NCBI RefSeq assembly: GCF_026339935.1
Contig: NZ_JAPEPX010000001.1
Span: 2,090,501 to 2,154,500 of the forward strand
Reading direction: 5' to 3'
Length of the DNA stretch: 64,000 nucleotides
Origin: Streptomyces sp. NBC_01551
Lineage (GTDB): Bacteria; Actinomycetota; Actinomycetes; Streptomycetales; Streptomycetaceae
Positions 45,059 through 54,495 of the stretch are shown here, piece after piece. The translations under genes were made by a program, and so were the position numbers. The notes beneath the pieces are model-generated. The model made no database searches. It was not told the origin of the DNA and worked only from the letters and a program-made list of their open reading frames with translations. Every line of letters begins with the position of its first letter. Position 1 is the first letter of the stretch.

Positions 45059-46927
45059 TCACAGATGGCGACGTCGCTGCGCGGCTTGCCGGTCGTACTC
45101 TTCGCGGGCCTCGATCGCCGCCGCACGGGTCGCGGTCTCGGCCACAGGAACATCCCACCACGCCTGTGCCGGGGGTGGGCCCGACACAGTGTCGGGTGTT
45201 CGGGTCTGTGCGTAGACACATGTGGGACGGTCCGCCGCTCGCGCCTCCGCGAGGGCTTTCCGCAGGTCACCGACGGTGTGGGCGCGGATCACGGCCATCC
45301 CGAGGGAAGCGGCGTTGGCCGCGAGGTCCAAAGGCAGCGGCGCGCCGCTGTACACACCGTCCACCGCCCGGAAGCGGTACGCCGTCCCGAAGCCCTCGCC
45401 GCCCACCGCCCCGGAGAGGCCGCCGATGGAGGCGTAGCCGTGGTTGTCGAGGATGACGACCTTGACCGGGATGCCCTCCTGCACGGCGGTGACGATCTCG
45501 GTCGGGTTCATCAGGTACGTCCCGTCGCCGACCAGCGCCCACACCGGGCGGCCGGGCGCGGCCAGCGCCACCCCGATGGCGGCCGGGATCTCGTAGCCCA
45601 TGCAGGAGTACCCGTACTCCACGTGGTACTGGTCGGCGGACCGGGCCCGCCAGAGTTTGTGCAGGTCGCCGGGGAGCGAGCCGGCGGCGTTGATCAGGAT
45701 GTCGCCGTCGTCGACGAGCGCGTCGAGCAGCCCGAGCACCTGGGCCTGCGTCGGGGCGTCGTCCTCGCGGGAGACGGCGTAGGCCCGGTCGACGCGCTCC
45801 TCCCAAAGCCGTTTGCCTTGCCTGTACGCGGACTCGTACGCGGCGTCGACCCGGTACCCGGCAACCGCCCGGCGGAGCCCCTCCAGTCCTTCGCGCGCGT
45901 CGCCCACGAGGGGCCGGGCGGCGAGTTTGTGGGCGTCGAACGGGTCGAGGTTCAGGCCGACGAACCGGACGGCCGGATCCTGGAAGAGCGTCGCGGAGGC
46001 GGTGGTGAAGTCCGTCAGCCGGGTCCCGGCGGCGATCACCAGGTCGGCCCCCCGCGCCAGCTCGGCGGCGGCCGCCGTCCCCGTGTGCCCGACCCCGCCC
46101 ACCTCGGCGGGATGGTCGTACGGGAGGACGCCCTTGCCCGCCTGGGTGGTGGCCACGGGGATCCCGGTGGCCCCGGCGAACTCCGCCAGGGCGGCCTGCG
46201 CCCCGCTGTGCCGGATCCCGCCGCCGGCGATGAGCAGGGGGCGCGCGGCGCCCCGTACCGCCTCGGCGACCGCGGCGAGCTCCGCCTCGTCGGGCCGGGG
46301 CCTGCGCACGCCCCACACCCGCTCGCGGAAGAACTCCTCGGGCCACTCCCACGCCTCAGCCTGCACGTCCTGCGGCAGCGCGAGCGTGACGGCGCCGGTC
46401 TGCACCGGGTCGCTGAGCACCCGCATCGCCTGGAGCGCGGCCGGGATCAGCGCCTCGGGCCGGGTGACGCGGTCGAAGTAGCGGGAGACGGGCCGCAGCG
46501 TGTCGTTGACGGAGATGTCGCCCGCGTGCGGAACCTCCAGCTGCTGGAGCACCGGATCCGCGGGCCGCGTCGCGAAGCTGTCGCCGGGCAGCAGGAGCAC
46601 GGGGATCCGGTTGATGGTGGCGAGCGCCGCCCCGGTCACGAGGTTCGTCGCCCCGGGTCCGATGGAGGTGGTGACGGCGTGCGCGGACAGCCGGCCGCAC
46701 TGGCGCGCGTACCCGACGGCGGCGTGCACCATCGCCTGCTCGTTGCGGCCCTGGAGGAACGGCATCTCCTCGCGGCCGGTCTCCAGGAGGGCCTGGCCGA
46801 TGCCGGCGACGTTGCCGTGGCCGAAGATCCCCCAGGTGGCGGCGATGAGCCGGTGGCGCCCGCCGTCGCGCTCGGTGTACTGGCGCGCGAGGAAGCGGAC
46901 GAGGGCCTGGGCGACGGTGAGCCTCAT
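45059..46927 (-). CDS. iolD: 3D-(3,5/4)-trihydroxycyclohexane-1,2-dione hydrolase
   Basis: A 622-residue thiamine-diphosphate enzyme that opens the inositol ring to 5-deoxy-D-glucuronate. The N-terminal TPP domain has 'AATWGIFGHGNVAGIGQAL' and the activating Glu in 'QGRNEQAMVHAA'. The C-terminal TPP-binding motif runs from 'GDGTYLMNPTEI' to 'VVILDNHGYASIG'. Length matches IolD. The ATG at 46927 overlaps the iolB stop (ATGA). It acts after IolE and before IolB in the pathway. Confidence 0.93.
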   Translation of the reverse strand: MRLTVAQALVRFLARQYTERDGGRHRLIAATWGIFGHGNVAGIGQALLETGREEMPFLQGRNEQAMVHAAVGYARQCGRLSAHAVTTSIGPGATNLVTGAALATINRIPVLLLPGDSFATRPADPVLQQLEVPHAGDISVNDTLRPVSRYFDRVTRPEALIPAALQAMRVLSDPVQTGAVTLALPQDVQAEAWEWPEEFFRERVWGVRRPRPDEAELAAVAEAVRGAARPLLIAGGGIRHSGAQAALAEFAGATGIPVATTQAGKGVLPYDHPAEVGGVGHTGTAAAAELARGADLVIAAGTRLTDFTTASATLFQDPAVRFVGLNLDPFDAHKLAARPLVGDAREGLEGLRRAVAGYRVDAAYESAYRQGKRLWEERVDRAYAVSREDDAPTQAQVLGLLDALVDDGDILINAAGSLPGDLHKLWRARSADQYHVEYGYSCMGYEIPAAIGVALAAPGRPVWALVGDGTYLMNPTEIVTAVQEGIPVKVVILDNHGYASIGGLSGAVGGEGFGTAYRFRAVDGVYSGAPLPLDLAANAASLGMAVIRAHTVGDLRKALAEARAADRPTCVYAQTRTPDTVSGPPPAQAWWDVPVAETATRAAAIEAREEYDRQAAQRRRHL

Positions 46928-47832
46928 CGGGTCTCGTCCTCGTCTCGGCGGAGCGGCCGGGGGTAGAAGGGGAGCCGGGGGTCGATGCCCTGTCCGGCCC
47001 AAGTGCCACGGATCCAGGCGTGGTCGGGATGGTCGCGGATCAACCACGCGCGGGGCGGTCCCGGCGGCCCGGCCATCACGTTGAGGTAGTACATGTGGTG
47101 CCCGGGCGCGGCGATGGACGGCCCGTGCCAGCCGTCCGGAATCAGCACCGCGTCCCCGCTCCTCACTTCGGTGAGGATGTCGGTCTTCCCCGCCGGGGAG
47201 GGGGTGACACGCTGGTAGCCGAGGCCGGGGGTGTCACCGTGCGGGGCGATCTCGAAGTAGTAGATCTCCTCCAGCCTCGATTCCCGGCCGGGGTGGTCCT
47301 CGTCGTGCTTGTGGGGCGGGTACGAGGACCAGTTGCCGCCGGGGGTGAGGACCTCGACCGCGATGAGGCGGTCGCAGTCGAAGGTGTCGGCGGCGGCGAA
47401 GTTGTTGACCTGGCGCGAGCACTGGCCGGCCCCGCGCAGCTCGACGGGGACGTCCGCCGCCGCCCCGTACCGGGCGGGCAGCCGCCGCTCGCACCGGGCT
47501 CCGACCAGCGCGAACCGGCCGCCGGCGGCGGAGACGACCTCGACTTCCGCGTCCCGGGGCGCGTAGGCGAAGTCACTGACCGCGCTGAACACCCCCTCCC
47601 GGCCCCGCAGTTCGAACACCGACGCCGACGCCGACACCGCCCCGTCAGCCTCGGGCGACGCCGCCGGCGAGGCGCCCGGCGAGGCACCCGGCTCCGCGCA
47701 GCGGACCACGCAGGCGCCGGCCAGCGGGAGGACGATCCACTCCCGCTCCCCGCACGCGTGCGCGTACGTCTCCCCCGCGCCCAGGCTCAGCACCCGCAGC
47801 GCGGTGTGCTCCGTCTCGTACGACGCGGTCAC
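46924..47832 (-). CDS. iolB: 5-deoxy-glucuronate isomerase
   Basis: A 302-residue bicupin that converts 5-deoxy-D-glucuronate to 2-deoxy-5-keto-gluconate. Metal-binding His/Glu are in 'YPPHKHDEDHPGRES' and 'LEEIYYFEIAPHGD', and 'DAVLIPDGWHGPS' is also conserved. A small Ala/Pro/Ser insert ('PGASPGASPAASPEADG') in the N-terminal cupin is probably a surface loop. The GTG start overlaps the iolC stop (GTGA), and its own stop overlaps iolD, so the three are translationally coupled. Confidence 0.92.
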   Translation of the reverse strand: MTASYETEHTALRVLSLGAGETYAHACGEREWIVLPLAGACVVRCAEPGASPGASPAASPEADGAVSASASVFELRGREGVFSAVSDFAYAPRDAEVEVVSAAGGRFALVGARCERRLPARYGAAADVPVELRGAGQCSRQVNNFAAADTFDCDRLIAVEVLTPGGNWSSYPPHKHDEDHPGRESRLEEIYYFEIAPHGDTPGLGYQRVTPSPAGKTDILTEVRSGDAVLIPDGWHGPSIAAPGHHMYYLNVMAGPPGPPRAWLIRDHPDHAWIRGTWAGQGIDPRLPFYPRPLRRDEDETR

Positions 47833-48785
47833 CGGCACGACTCCAGCACCTCCTCCACCTCGGCGGGGAACGGCATCGCCGTCGAACACGCCAGCCGCGT
47901 GGCGACGATCGCCCCGGCCGCGTTCGCGTAGCGCATCGTCCGCTCCACGTCCCATCCGGCGAGCAGCCCGTGACACAGCGCGCCGCCGAACGCGTCGCCC
48001 GCCCCTAGGCCGTTGACCACTTCCACCCGGACGGGCGGGACTTCGACCGCCGTGCCGTCGCGGTGCACCGCGAGCACGCCCGCGGGGCCCTGCTTGACCA
48101 CCGCCAGTTCCACCCCGGCGGCCAGCAGCGCCCGCGCCGCCGCGTACGGCTCCTTCTCGCCCGTGGCGATCGCGCACTCCTCCAGGTTGCCCACCGCGAC
48201 CGTCGCGAGGCCCAGCGCCCGCTCGTACCAGGGGCCGGGCTCGCTCGACCACAGCATCGGCCGCCAGTCCAGGTCGAAGACGGTGGTCCCGGACTTGGCC
48301 CGGGCCTCCAGGGCGCCCAGCGTCGCGGCGCGGCTCGGCTCCTCGCTCAGTCCCGTCCCCGTCATCCAGAACACCTTCGCGGCGCGCACCGCCGCCGTGT
48401 CCACCTCCCCCGGCTCGATCTCCAGGTCGGGCGCCTTCGGCGAGCGGTAGAAGTACAGGGGGAACCGGTCCGGCGGGAAGATCTCGCAGAACGTCACCGG
48501 GGTCGGGTACGCGGCGACCTCCGCCACCCACCGGTCGTCGACCCCGAACCCGCGCAGCTCCGCCCGCAGATACGCCCCGAAGGGATCCGCTCCGGTCCGG
48601 GTGATCACCGCCACCCGCCGCCCCAGCCGGGACGCCGCGACCGCGACGTTCGTCGGCGATCCGCCGAGGAACTTCCCGAAGGTGTCCGCCTCCGCCAGCG
48701 GTACGCCCGTTCTCAGCGGGTAGAGATCAACCCCGATGCGCCCCATCGTGATCAGGTCGAAAGCGTTACCGTCCCCGGTAGTCAC
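47829..48785 (-). CDS. iolC: 5-dehydro-2-deoxygluconokinase
   Basis: A 318-residue PfkB-family sugar kinase. It has 'GRIGVDLYPLRTGVPL' at the N-terminus, the substrate motif 'KFLGGSPTNVAVAASRLG' and the ATP/base motif 'NGLGAGDAFGGALCHG' with the catalytic Asp. It phosphorylates 2-deoxy-5-keto-gluconate in inositol breakdown. I chose GTG 48785 because GGAGGA lies six nucleotides upstream; a GTG at 48800 is too early. It is the first gene of the minus-strand iol operon and diverges from the iolE-like gene with only 41 bp between starts. The aldolase gene iolJ is not seen. Confidence 0.92.
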   Translation of the reverse strand: MTTGDGNAFDLITMGRIGVDLYPLRTGVPLAEADTFGKFLGGSPTNVAVAASRLGRRVAVITRTGADPFGAYLRAELRGFGVDDRWVAEVAAYPTPVTFCEIFPPDRFPLYFYRSPKAPDLEIEPGEVDTAAVRAAKVFWMTGTGLSEEPSRAATLGALEARAKSGTTVFDLDWRPMLWSSEPGPWYERALGLATVAVGNLEECAIATGEKEPYAAARALLAAGVELAVVKQGPAGVLAVHRDGTAVEVPPVRVEVVNGLGAGDAFGGALCHGLLAGWDVERTMRYANAAGAIVATRLACSTAMPFPAEVEEVLESCR

Positions 48786-48826
48786 CGGCAGTCCTCCCAC
48801 TCGTCTCGCACCCTAAGGTGGCCGTC

Positions 48827-49741
48827 ATGACCTCCTCCCCACCCCCGTTGACCCGTATCCGCGTCGGTTCGGCTCCGGACTCCTGGGGTGTCTGGTTTCC
48901 CGACGATCCCCGGCAGACCCCTTGGGAGCGTTTCCTCGACGAGGTGGCCGACGCCGGCTACGAGTGGATCGAACTCGGCCCGTACGGCTACCTCCCCACC
49001 GATCCCGCCCGCCTCGCCGACGAGACCGCCAAGCGCGGGCTGCGCGTCTCGGCCGGGACCGTCTTCACCGGACTCCATCACGGGCCCGGCGTCTGGGAGG
49101 ACACCTGGGAGCACGTGTCGCGGATCGCGGCGCTCACCCAGGCCATGGGCGCGGCCCATCTCGTCGTGATCCCGTCGTTCTGGCGGGACGACAAGACCGG
49201 CGAGGTGCTGGAGGACCGCACGCTCAGCCCCGCGCAGTGGCGCGAACTGACCACCCAGACCGAGCGGCTGGGCCGGGAGGTCGCGGACCGCTACGGGCTG
49301 CGGATCGTCGTGCACCCGCACGCCGACACCCACATCGACACCCCCGAGAACGTGGCCCGCTTCCTGGACGCCACCGATCCCGGGCTGGTCTCCCTCTGCC
49401 TGGACACCGGGCACTACGCGTACTGCGGCGGCGACAGCGTCCAGGCCATCGAGGCCTTCGGGGAGCGGATCGGCTACCTCCACCTCAAGCAGGTGGATCC
49501 GGCGATCCTCGCCGAAGTGGTGGCCGGGCAGGTCCCGTTCGGGCCGGCCGTGGCCCGGGGGGTGATGTGCGAACCGCCGTCGGGGGTGCCCGCGCTGGAG
49601 CCCGTGCTGGCCGCCGCCGAGCGGATCGGCGTGGACCTCTTCGCCATCGTGGAGCAGGACATGTACCCCTGCCCGCCGGACAAGCCGCTGCCGATCGCCC
49701 GCCGCACCCGTTCCTACCTGCGCTCCTGCGGCGCACGCTGA
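48827..49741 (+). CDS. IolE-like inosose dehydratase / sugar isomerase (TIM barrel)
   Basis: A 304-residue AP-endonuclease-2 superfamily TIM-barrel protein. '[15 protein letters not shown]' at the N-terminus is close to IolE, which dehydrates 2-keto-myo-inositol; metal-site residues are in '[12 protein letters not shown]', '[14 protein letters not shown]' and 'YLHLKQVDP'. AAGGTGG precedes ATG 48827. It is divergent from iolC and followed by an inositol-dehydrogenase-like gene, which fits the role of IolE, although some such proteins are inosose isomerases (IolI/IolH). I leave the symbol blank for that reason. Confidence 0.82.
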   Translation: MTSSPPPLTRIRVGSAPDSWGVWFPDDPRQTPWERFLDEVADAGYEWIELGPYGYLPTDPARLADETAKRGLRVSAGTVFTGLHHGPGVWEDTWEHVSRIAALTQAMGAAHLVVIPSFWRDDKTGEVLEDRTLSPAQWRELTTQTERLGREVADRYGLRIVVHPHADTHIDTPENVARFLDATDPGLVSLCLDTGHYAYCGGDSVQAIEAFGERIGYLHLKQVDPAILAEVVAGQVPFGPAVARGVMCEPPSGVPALEPVLAAAERIGVDLFAIVEQDMYPCPPDKPLPIARRTRSYLRSCGAR

Positions 49742-49766
49742 CCCCGCTCCGGGAAGGACCTCGCAC

Positions 49767-50780
49767 ATGAGCAGCACCCTCGGCATCGCCGTCATCGGCA
49801 CCGGGAGGATGGGCGCCGACCATGCCCGCCGGATCGGCCACACGGTCGGCGGGGCCCGGGTGGTGGCCGTGGCCGACCCGGACGGGGACCGGGTCAAGGA
49901 GGTCGCCCGGGGCTTGGAAGGAGCCGGCGCCTACACGGACCCGGCGGCCGCCGTGGCCGCCCCCGGGGTGGAGGCCGTCCTGATCGCCTCGCCGGGACCC
50001 GCCCATGAGGAAGCGATCCTGCACGCCCTGGAGCGGGAGCTGCCGGTGCTGTGCGAGAAGCCGCTGACCCCGGATGCGGCGGGGGCGCTGCGCGTCATGG
50101 AGGCGGAGCGGCGCCTCGGCCGCAGGCTCGTCCAGGTGGGCTTCATGCGGCGCTACGACGCCGAGTACGAGCGGCTGAAGGCGCTCCTGGACGCGGGCGC
50201 CATCGGGCGGCCGCTGTTCCTGCACTGCCGGCACCGCAACGCCTCCTCGCCCTCGTGGTTCACCAGCGACATGCTGATCAGCGACTCGGTGGTGCACGAG
50301 GTGGACGCCGCCCGCTGGCTGCTGGGCCAGGAGATCACCGCCGTGACGGTGCTCTCCCCCAAGCCGTCCTCGGCGGCCCCCGAGGGGCTGAGCGATCCCC
50401 GGCTGGTCCTGCTGGAGACCTCCGGCGGGGCGATCGTCGACGTGGAGATCTTCGTCAACTGCGGCTTCGGCTACCAGGTTCGATGCGAGGCGGTCGGCGA
50501 GTCCGGCAGTGCCCGGATCGGCGACGGCCACGCGATGGTCGTCGAGTCCGCCGGCCGCTGGGGCGGGGAGATCGCCCAGGACTTCACCGTCCGGTTCGCC
50601 GACGCCTACGACCGCCAGCTGCGGCGCTGGGTGGCGCAGGCCGCCCGGGGCCGGGTCGAGGGTCCGACCGCATGGGACGGCTACGCCGCGGCGGCCGTCT
50701 CCGAGGCGGGCCTCACCGCCGGGCGTACCGGCGTGCGGACCGAGGTGGAACTGGCCGAACGGCCACCGCTGTACCGCTGA
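49767..50780 (+). CDS. iolG: Gfo/Idh/MocA oxidoreductase, probable inositol 2-dehydrogenase
   Basis: A 337-residue NAD(P)-dependent dehydrogenase. The Rossmann motif is '[18 protein letters not shown]', the catalytic-region motif is '[16 protein letters not shown]' and the substrate-site '[16 protein letters not shown]' carries the conserved His and Asp. In an iol region it most likely oxidises myo-inositol to scyllo-inosose, the first step of the pathway. It lies 25 bp after the IolE-like gene, with AAGGAC before the ATG. Other sugar specificities are possible in this broad family. Confidence 0.85.
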   Translation: MSSTLGIAVIGTGRMGADHARRIGHTVGGARVVAVADPDGDRVKEVARGLEGAGAYTDPAAAVAAPGVEAVLIASPGPAHEEAILHALERELPVLCEKPLTPDAAGALRVMEAERRLGRRLVQVGFMRRYDAEYERLKALLDAGAIGRPLFLHCRHRNASSPSWFTSDMLISDSVVHEVDAARWLLGQEITAVTVLSPKPSSAAPEGLSDPRLVLLETSGGAIVDVEIFVNCGFGYQVRCEAVGESGSARIGDGHAMVVESAGRWGGEIAQDFTVRFADAYDRQLRRWVAQAARGRVEGPTAWDGYAAAAVSEAGLTAGRTGVRTEVELAERPPLYR

Positions 50781-50991
50781 CCCCAGGTGCCGCTTCCGTC
50801 ACGGCCGTCACCCTTGTGTCACGCATGTCCGCATTATGCGGGTCTTCCGTCACAGCCGGTCGACAGCCACTCGCCTGCCTTCACTGTGCGTCGTTCTCCG
50901 GGCACAACCCGAGTGATCGTCACTGTCCACGTGCCGGCTCCCCCGACGGCCTCCCGGCCGGCCCCGCGGCGTGGACCAGGAGGTGTCGTTG

Positions 50992-51192
50992 ATGAGCGAC
51001 CGACAGCTGTGGTCCTACAAGGAAATCGCCGCCCATATTCGGGTCCAGCCTGACACCGTGCGCTCCTACCGCAAGCACGGGCTGCTTCCCCCGCCCGACC
51101 ACGTGGAGGGCGGCAAGCCCTACTGGTACGCCGACACCATCCGCGCCTGGGTGGCCCGCCGCCCCGGCAACCGGAGCCGCCGCGAGGACTGA
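50992..51192 (+). CDS. Small MerR/AlpA-like helix-turn-helix protein
   Basis: A 66-residue DNA-binding protein consisting almost only of a winged HTH ('WSYKEIAAHIRVQPDTVRSY', then 'GKPYWYADTIRAWVARRPG'). This class includes excisionase-like and BldC-like regulators. AGGAGGTG six nucleotides before ATG 50992 decides the start over GTG 50971. No integrase is nearby, so an excisionase role is unsupported. A 13-nt palindrome CCGCATTATGCGG about 150 bp upstream could be its site. Confidence 0.8.
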   Translation: MSDRQLWSYKEIAAHIRVQPDTVRSYRKHGLLPPPDHVEGGKPYWYADTIRAWVARRPGNRSRRED

Positions 51193-51257
51193 CCCCCGGG
51201 GCCGGGCCACGGACGGGGCCGCACCACGCGCCCCGTCCGCCCACGGCCCGCGCCCCG

Positions 51258-53534
51258 CTAGTGCTGCCCGGCCGGTATCTTCTCCGGCCGCCCGGCCTCC
51301 GGCTCCGCCGGGACGGCGGCCGCGGCGGCGGGAGCGGACTCCCCCTCGCTCAGACCGAACCGCTCGTGGAGCCTGCGCAGCGGACGCGGCGCCCACCAGG
51401 TGGCCTTCCCGGTCAGCTTCATGACCGCCGGGACCAGCAGGCTCCGCACGACCATCGCGTCCATCAGCACGGCCAGCGCGATCCCGAGCCCCAGCATCTT
51501 GGTGTTGGTGACCCGCGAGGTGCCGATGGCCACCATCACCACCGCCAGGATCACGGCCGCCGCGGTGATCAGCCCGCCCGTGCGGGCCAGCCCGGTGCGC
51601 ACCGCACCCTCATGGTCCCCGGTCCGGTCGTACTCCTCCTTGATCCGGGATATGAGGAACACCCCGTAGTCCATGGAGAGCCCGAAGGCGATGCAGAACA
51701 TCAGCACCGGCAGGGTCGTCTCGATGTCCCCGGTGGAGGTGAAGGAGAGGAAGCCGGAGAGGTTGCCCTCCTGGAACACCCAGACCACCGCCCCGAACAT
51801 CGCCGTCAGGCTCAGCGCGTTGAGCAGCACCGCCTGGAGGGGTATCAGCACGCTGCCGGTGAGCAGGAAGACCAGCAGGAGCGTGGCCAGCACCACCAGT
51901 GCCAGCGCGGCCGGCAGCTTCTCGGCTATGGCCTCCTGGGCGTCGACCAGCACCGCCGCCTGCCCGGTCACCGAGGTCTCGAACGGGGCCTGCACCTTGC
52001 GCACCTCGCCGACCAGGTCCTGGGCCCGCTCCCCCACGGCCTCGCCCTCGGTGGCGACGGAGAAGTAGGCGTACCGCGCGCCCGGGCCGGAGCTGACCGG
52101 CCCGTCCACCCGGACCACCCCGTCCAGGCCGGCCACCCGCTGCCGGTAGGCGTCGAGGTCGCCGGCTCCGGCGGCCCCCTCGGTCAGCACGATCAGCCCG
52201 CCCCCGGGGCTGCCGGGGAAGCCGTCCCGGATCTGCTGCTGGACCACGTGCGAGGACGCGGTCTTCGGCAGCTGCCGGTCGTCCACGGTGCCGAACTTGA
52301 CGCCGAGGAAGGGCAGCCCGAGGAGCAGCAGCCCCGCCGTGGTGACGATGGCGAACACCGGGGCCCGGCGCATCACCAGCGCGGTCAGCCGCGCCCAGCC
52401 CCGCCCGGCCCCGTCGGCGGAAGCTGCGGCCGCGCCGTCGGCCCCCGCCGCACCCCGGCGCCGGCGCCACAGGCGCCGCAGGTCGAGGGAGTTGACCCGC
52501 TCCCCGAGCAGCACCAGCGCCGCCGGCAGCAGGATGAGCGCGGCCGCCGCCGCGAGGAGGACCACCGCGACCCCGGCATAGGCGAAGGAGCGCAGGAAGT
52601 ACATCGGGAAGAACAGCATCGCCGAGAGCGCGACCGCGACGGTCAGGGCGGAGAACAGCACCGTACGCCCGGCGGTGCGCAAGGCGGCCCCGACGGCCGC
52701 CACCGGGTCCCGCCCGGCGGCGAGTTCCTCGCGGAACCTCCGCACGATGAACAGGGCGTAGTCGATGGCGAGTCCGAGGCCGAGCGCGGTCGTCAGGTTC
52801 TGGGCGAAGACGGAGACGTCGGTGAACTCGGTGAGCCCGCGCAGCACGGCGTTGGTGCCCAGGATCGCGACGATGCCGACGCCGAGCGGCAGCAGGGCCG
52901 CGACGGCGCTGCCGAACACGAGGATCAGCAGCACGAGCGTCACCGGGAGGGCGATCAGCTCGGCGCGCAGCAGGTCCTCCTGGATCGTGGCGGTCACCTC
53001 CCGCTGGACGGCGACCGGCCCGCCGAGGGAGACCCGCAGCGGGCCGTGATCACCCTCGTAGCGCGGGGCGATCCGCTCCAGCGCCTGGGTGGCGGTCTTC
53101 TCGTCGCCGAGCACCCGGGCGGCGATCAGCGCTTGGCGGCCGTCCTCGGAGCGCAGGGCGGGCAGCGGGGTCCGCCAGTAGGAGCCGACGCCGGTCACCC
53201 CCCGCTCGGCGGCGAGCAGCCCCGTCAGCCGCTCGGCCTCGGCGGCGACGGCGGGGGCATCCACCCCGCCGGCCGCGTCGGCGTCCACGAGCAGCAGCAG
53301 GTTGGGCTGGGAGGCCGGGAATTCGCGCTCCAGGGCCTCGGCGGCGTAGGTGGACCGGGCGTCCGGGTCCTCCCAGCCGCCGCTGCCCATCCGGTCGGCG
53401 GCGCCACCGCCCGCGAACACGGCCAGCGCCGTGACGACGAGGGCGAGCAGCAGCGAGAGCCGCGGCCGGGCCGTGACGAACCGGGTCCACCGGCCGCTCT
53501 CCCCGGGCGGCGGCGGATTTTTGACTTCGGACAT
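51258..53534 (-). CDS. MMPL-family RND transporter
   Basis: A 758-residue inner-membrane exporter with about twelve helices arranged as two repeats of one helix, a large extracytoplasmic loop, then five helices. The repeats show 'VFAQNLTTALGLGLAIDYAL' and 'FCIAFGLSMDYGVFLISRI', whose Asp-Tyr pairs are the proton-relay residues of MMPL proteins. Substrates of the family are lipids, siderophores or drugs. The start ATG has AAGGGG upstream. It is divergent from a TetR gene across a 132-bp region with two inverted repeats, so it is probably repressed by that regulator. Confidence 0.9.
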   Translation of the reverse strand: MSEVKNPPPPGESGRWTRFVTARPRLSLLLALVVTALAVFAGGGAADRMGSGGWEDPDARSTYAAEALEREFPASQPNLLLLVDADAAGGVDAPAVAAEAERLTGLLAAERGVTGVGSYWRTPLPALRSEDGRQALIAARVLGDEKTATQALERIAPRYEGDHGPLRVSLGGPVAVQREVTATIQEDLLRAELIALPVTLVLLILVFGSAVAALLPLGVGIVAILGTNAVLRGLTEFTDVSVFAQNLTTALGLGLAIDYALFIVRRFREELAAGRDPVAAVGAALRTAGRTVLFSALTVAVALSAMLFFPMYFLRSFAYAGVAVVLLAAAAALILLPAALVLLGERVNSLDLRRLWRRRRGAAGADGAAAASADGAGRGWARLTALVMRRAPVFAIVTTAGLLLLGLPFLGVKFGTVDDRQLPKTASSHVVQQQIRDGFPGSPGGGLIVLTEGAAGAGDLDAYRQRVAGLDGVVRVDGPVSSGPGARYAYFSVATEGEAVGERAQDLVGEVRKVQAPFETSVTGQAAVLVDAQEAIAEKLPAALALVVLATLLLVFLLTGSVLIPLQAVLLNALSLTAMFGAVVWVFQEGNLSGFLSFTSTGDIETTLPVLMFCIAFGLSMDYGVFLISRIKEEYDRTGDHEGAVRTGLARTGGLITAAAVILAVVMVAIGTSRVTNTKMLGLGIALAVLMDAMVVRSLLVPAVMKLTGKATWWAPRPLRRLHERFGLSEGESAPAAAAAVPAEPEAGRPEKIPAGQH

Positions 53535-53558
53535 GACTCGGTGTCCCCTTCACCGTGA

Positions 53559-53583
53559 TTGCCAGGCCAAATTAGACTGGCAA
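53559..53583. promoter_or_regulatory. Inverted repeat in the MMPL/TetR divergent region
   Basis: TTGCCAG and CTGGCAA form a perfect 7-bp inverted repeat 11 nt apart, just upstream of the MMPL start. It is a likely TetR operator. Confidence 0.55.
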
Positions 53584-53595
53584 ACACGAGCAGTC

Positions 53596-53620
53596 GCTCG
53601 CGTTCCCCAAGAATGCGAGC
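53596..53620. promoter_or_regulatory. Second inverted repeat in the MMPL/TetR region
   Basis: GCTCGCGTT and AATGCGAGC match at 8 of 9 positions, 7 nt apart. The repeat overlaps a possible minus-strand promoter, with TTGACA (-35) at 53635-53640 and CATTCT (-10) near 53611-53616, in a position to block transcription of the transporter gene. Confidence 0.5.
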
Positions 53621-53666
53621 GCCCTCTCGCGTTTGTCAATCGCCCACGGGAAGCAAGGGATCGGAC

Positions 53667-54341
53667 ATGCCGGAGAGCCCTCAGGCCCAGCCGAAGGACA
53701 AAAAGGGAGAAAAGACCTCGGAAGCGGCGGCCGCGCCGCGCCGCCGCCAGGCCCGCGGGGAACGCCGGATCGCCCAGCTCCTCGCGGCCGCCGCCGGCGT
53801 GTTCTGCCGTACCGGCTACGCCGCGGCGAGCACGAACGCCATCGCCCGCGAGGCCGGCGTCTCACCGGGCACCCTCTACCAGTTCTTCCCGAACAAGGAG
53901 GCCATCGCGGTCGAGCTCGGCGGCCAACTGCTGCACCGCGCGCACGAGATGCACGGCCAGGCGTTCCTGCCCGAGAACCTGGCCAAGCCGCTGCCCGAGC
54001 TGCTGGACGCCGTCCTCGACCCGGTGATCGCCTTCAACTGCGAGAACCCGGCCTTCTGGGCGCTCATGCACGGCTCCGGCGTCCCCGGCATCCAGCAGGA
54101 GCACGAGGAGCTGCACTCGAGCCTGCTGACCCGCGTCGAAGGCGTCATGCGCAGCTTCTGCCCGGACAGCACGCCCGCCGAGCTCGCCCGCGTCTCCAAC
54201 ATGGTCCTGGGCATCTTCAAGTCCTCGCTCGACCTGATCCTCGCGACCGAGGGCGCCGAGCGGGCCGCCTACGTCGCCGAACTGAAGACCGTGCTGCTGC
54301 GCTACGTGGAGCCGATGATCACCACGTCCCGCCCCCACTGA
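53667..54341 (+). CDS. TetR-family transcriptional regulator
   Basis: A 224-residue repressor. The HTH is at ~50-80 ('TNAIAREAGVSPGTLYQFFP'), preceded by a basic Lys/Arg-rich arm; the rest is the helical ligand-binding and dimer domain. AAGGGA six nucleotides before ATG 53667 decides the start. It is divergent from the MMPL transporter and likely controls it and itself through the inverted repeats between them. The inducer is unknown. Confidence 0.9.
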   Translation: MPESPQAQPKDKKGEKTSEAAAAPRRRQARGERRIAQLLAAAAGVFCRTGYAAASTNAIAREAGVSPGTLYQFFPNKEAIAVELGGQLLHRAHEMHGQAFLPENLAKPLPELLDAVLDPVIAFNCENPAFWALMHGSGVPGIQQEHEELHSSLLTRVEGVMRSFCPDSTPAELARVSNMVLGIFKSSLDLILATEGAERAAYVAELKTVLLRYVEPMITTSRPH

Positions 54342-54392
54342 CCGGGCCGACACGCGGCGGGGCGGAAAAGAACGCCGGAAGATGCTCGCCTG

Positions 54393-54409
54393 ATACCCCC
54401 TAGGGGTAT
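54393..54409. promoter_or_regulatory. CsoR-type copper operator
   Basis: ATACCCCCTAGGGGTAT is a palindrome of the CsoR type, which releases its repressor on Cu(I) binding. It overlaps TATAGT (54407-54412), a good -10, and lies 87 nt before copZ. The csoR gene is not in the window. Confidence 0.8.
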
Positions 54410-54495
54410 AGTCTCTGAGTGGCCGGGGAGGACGGTGGGAGGATCCGCCACCACACCCGGCACCGGACACGCAAGCCCCCGAAGAGGAGAACGAC

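Noticed and set aside
50992..51192. Calling the small HTH protein an excisionase
   Set aside because: No integrase, attachment repeats or mobile genes are nearby; it could equally be a developmental regulator.
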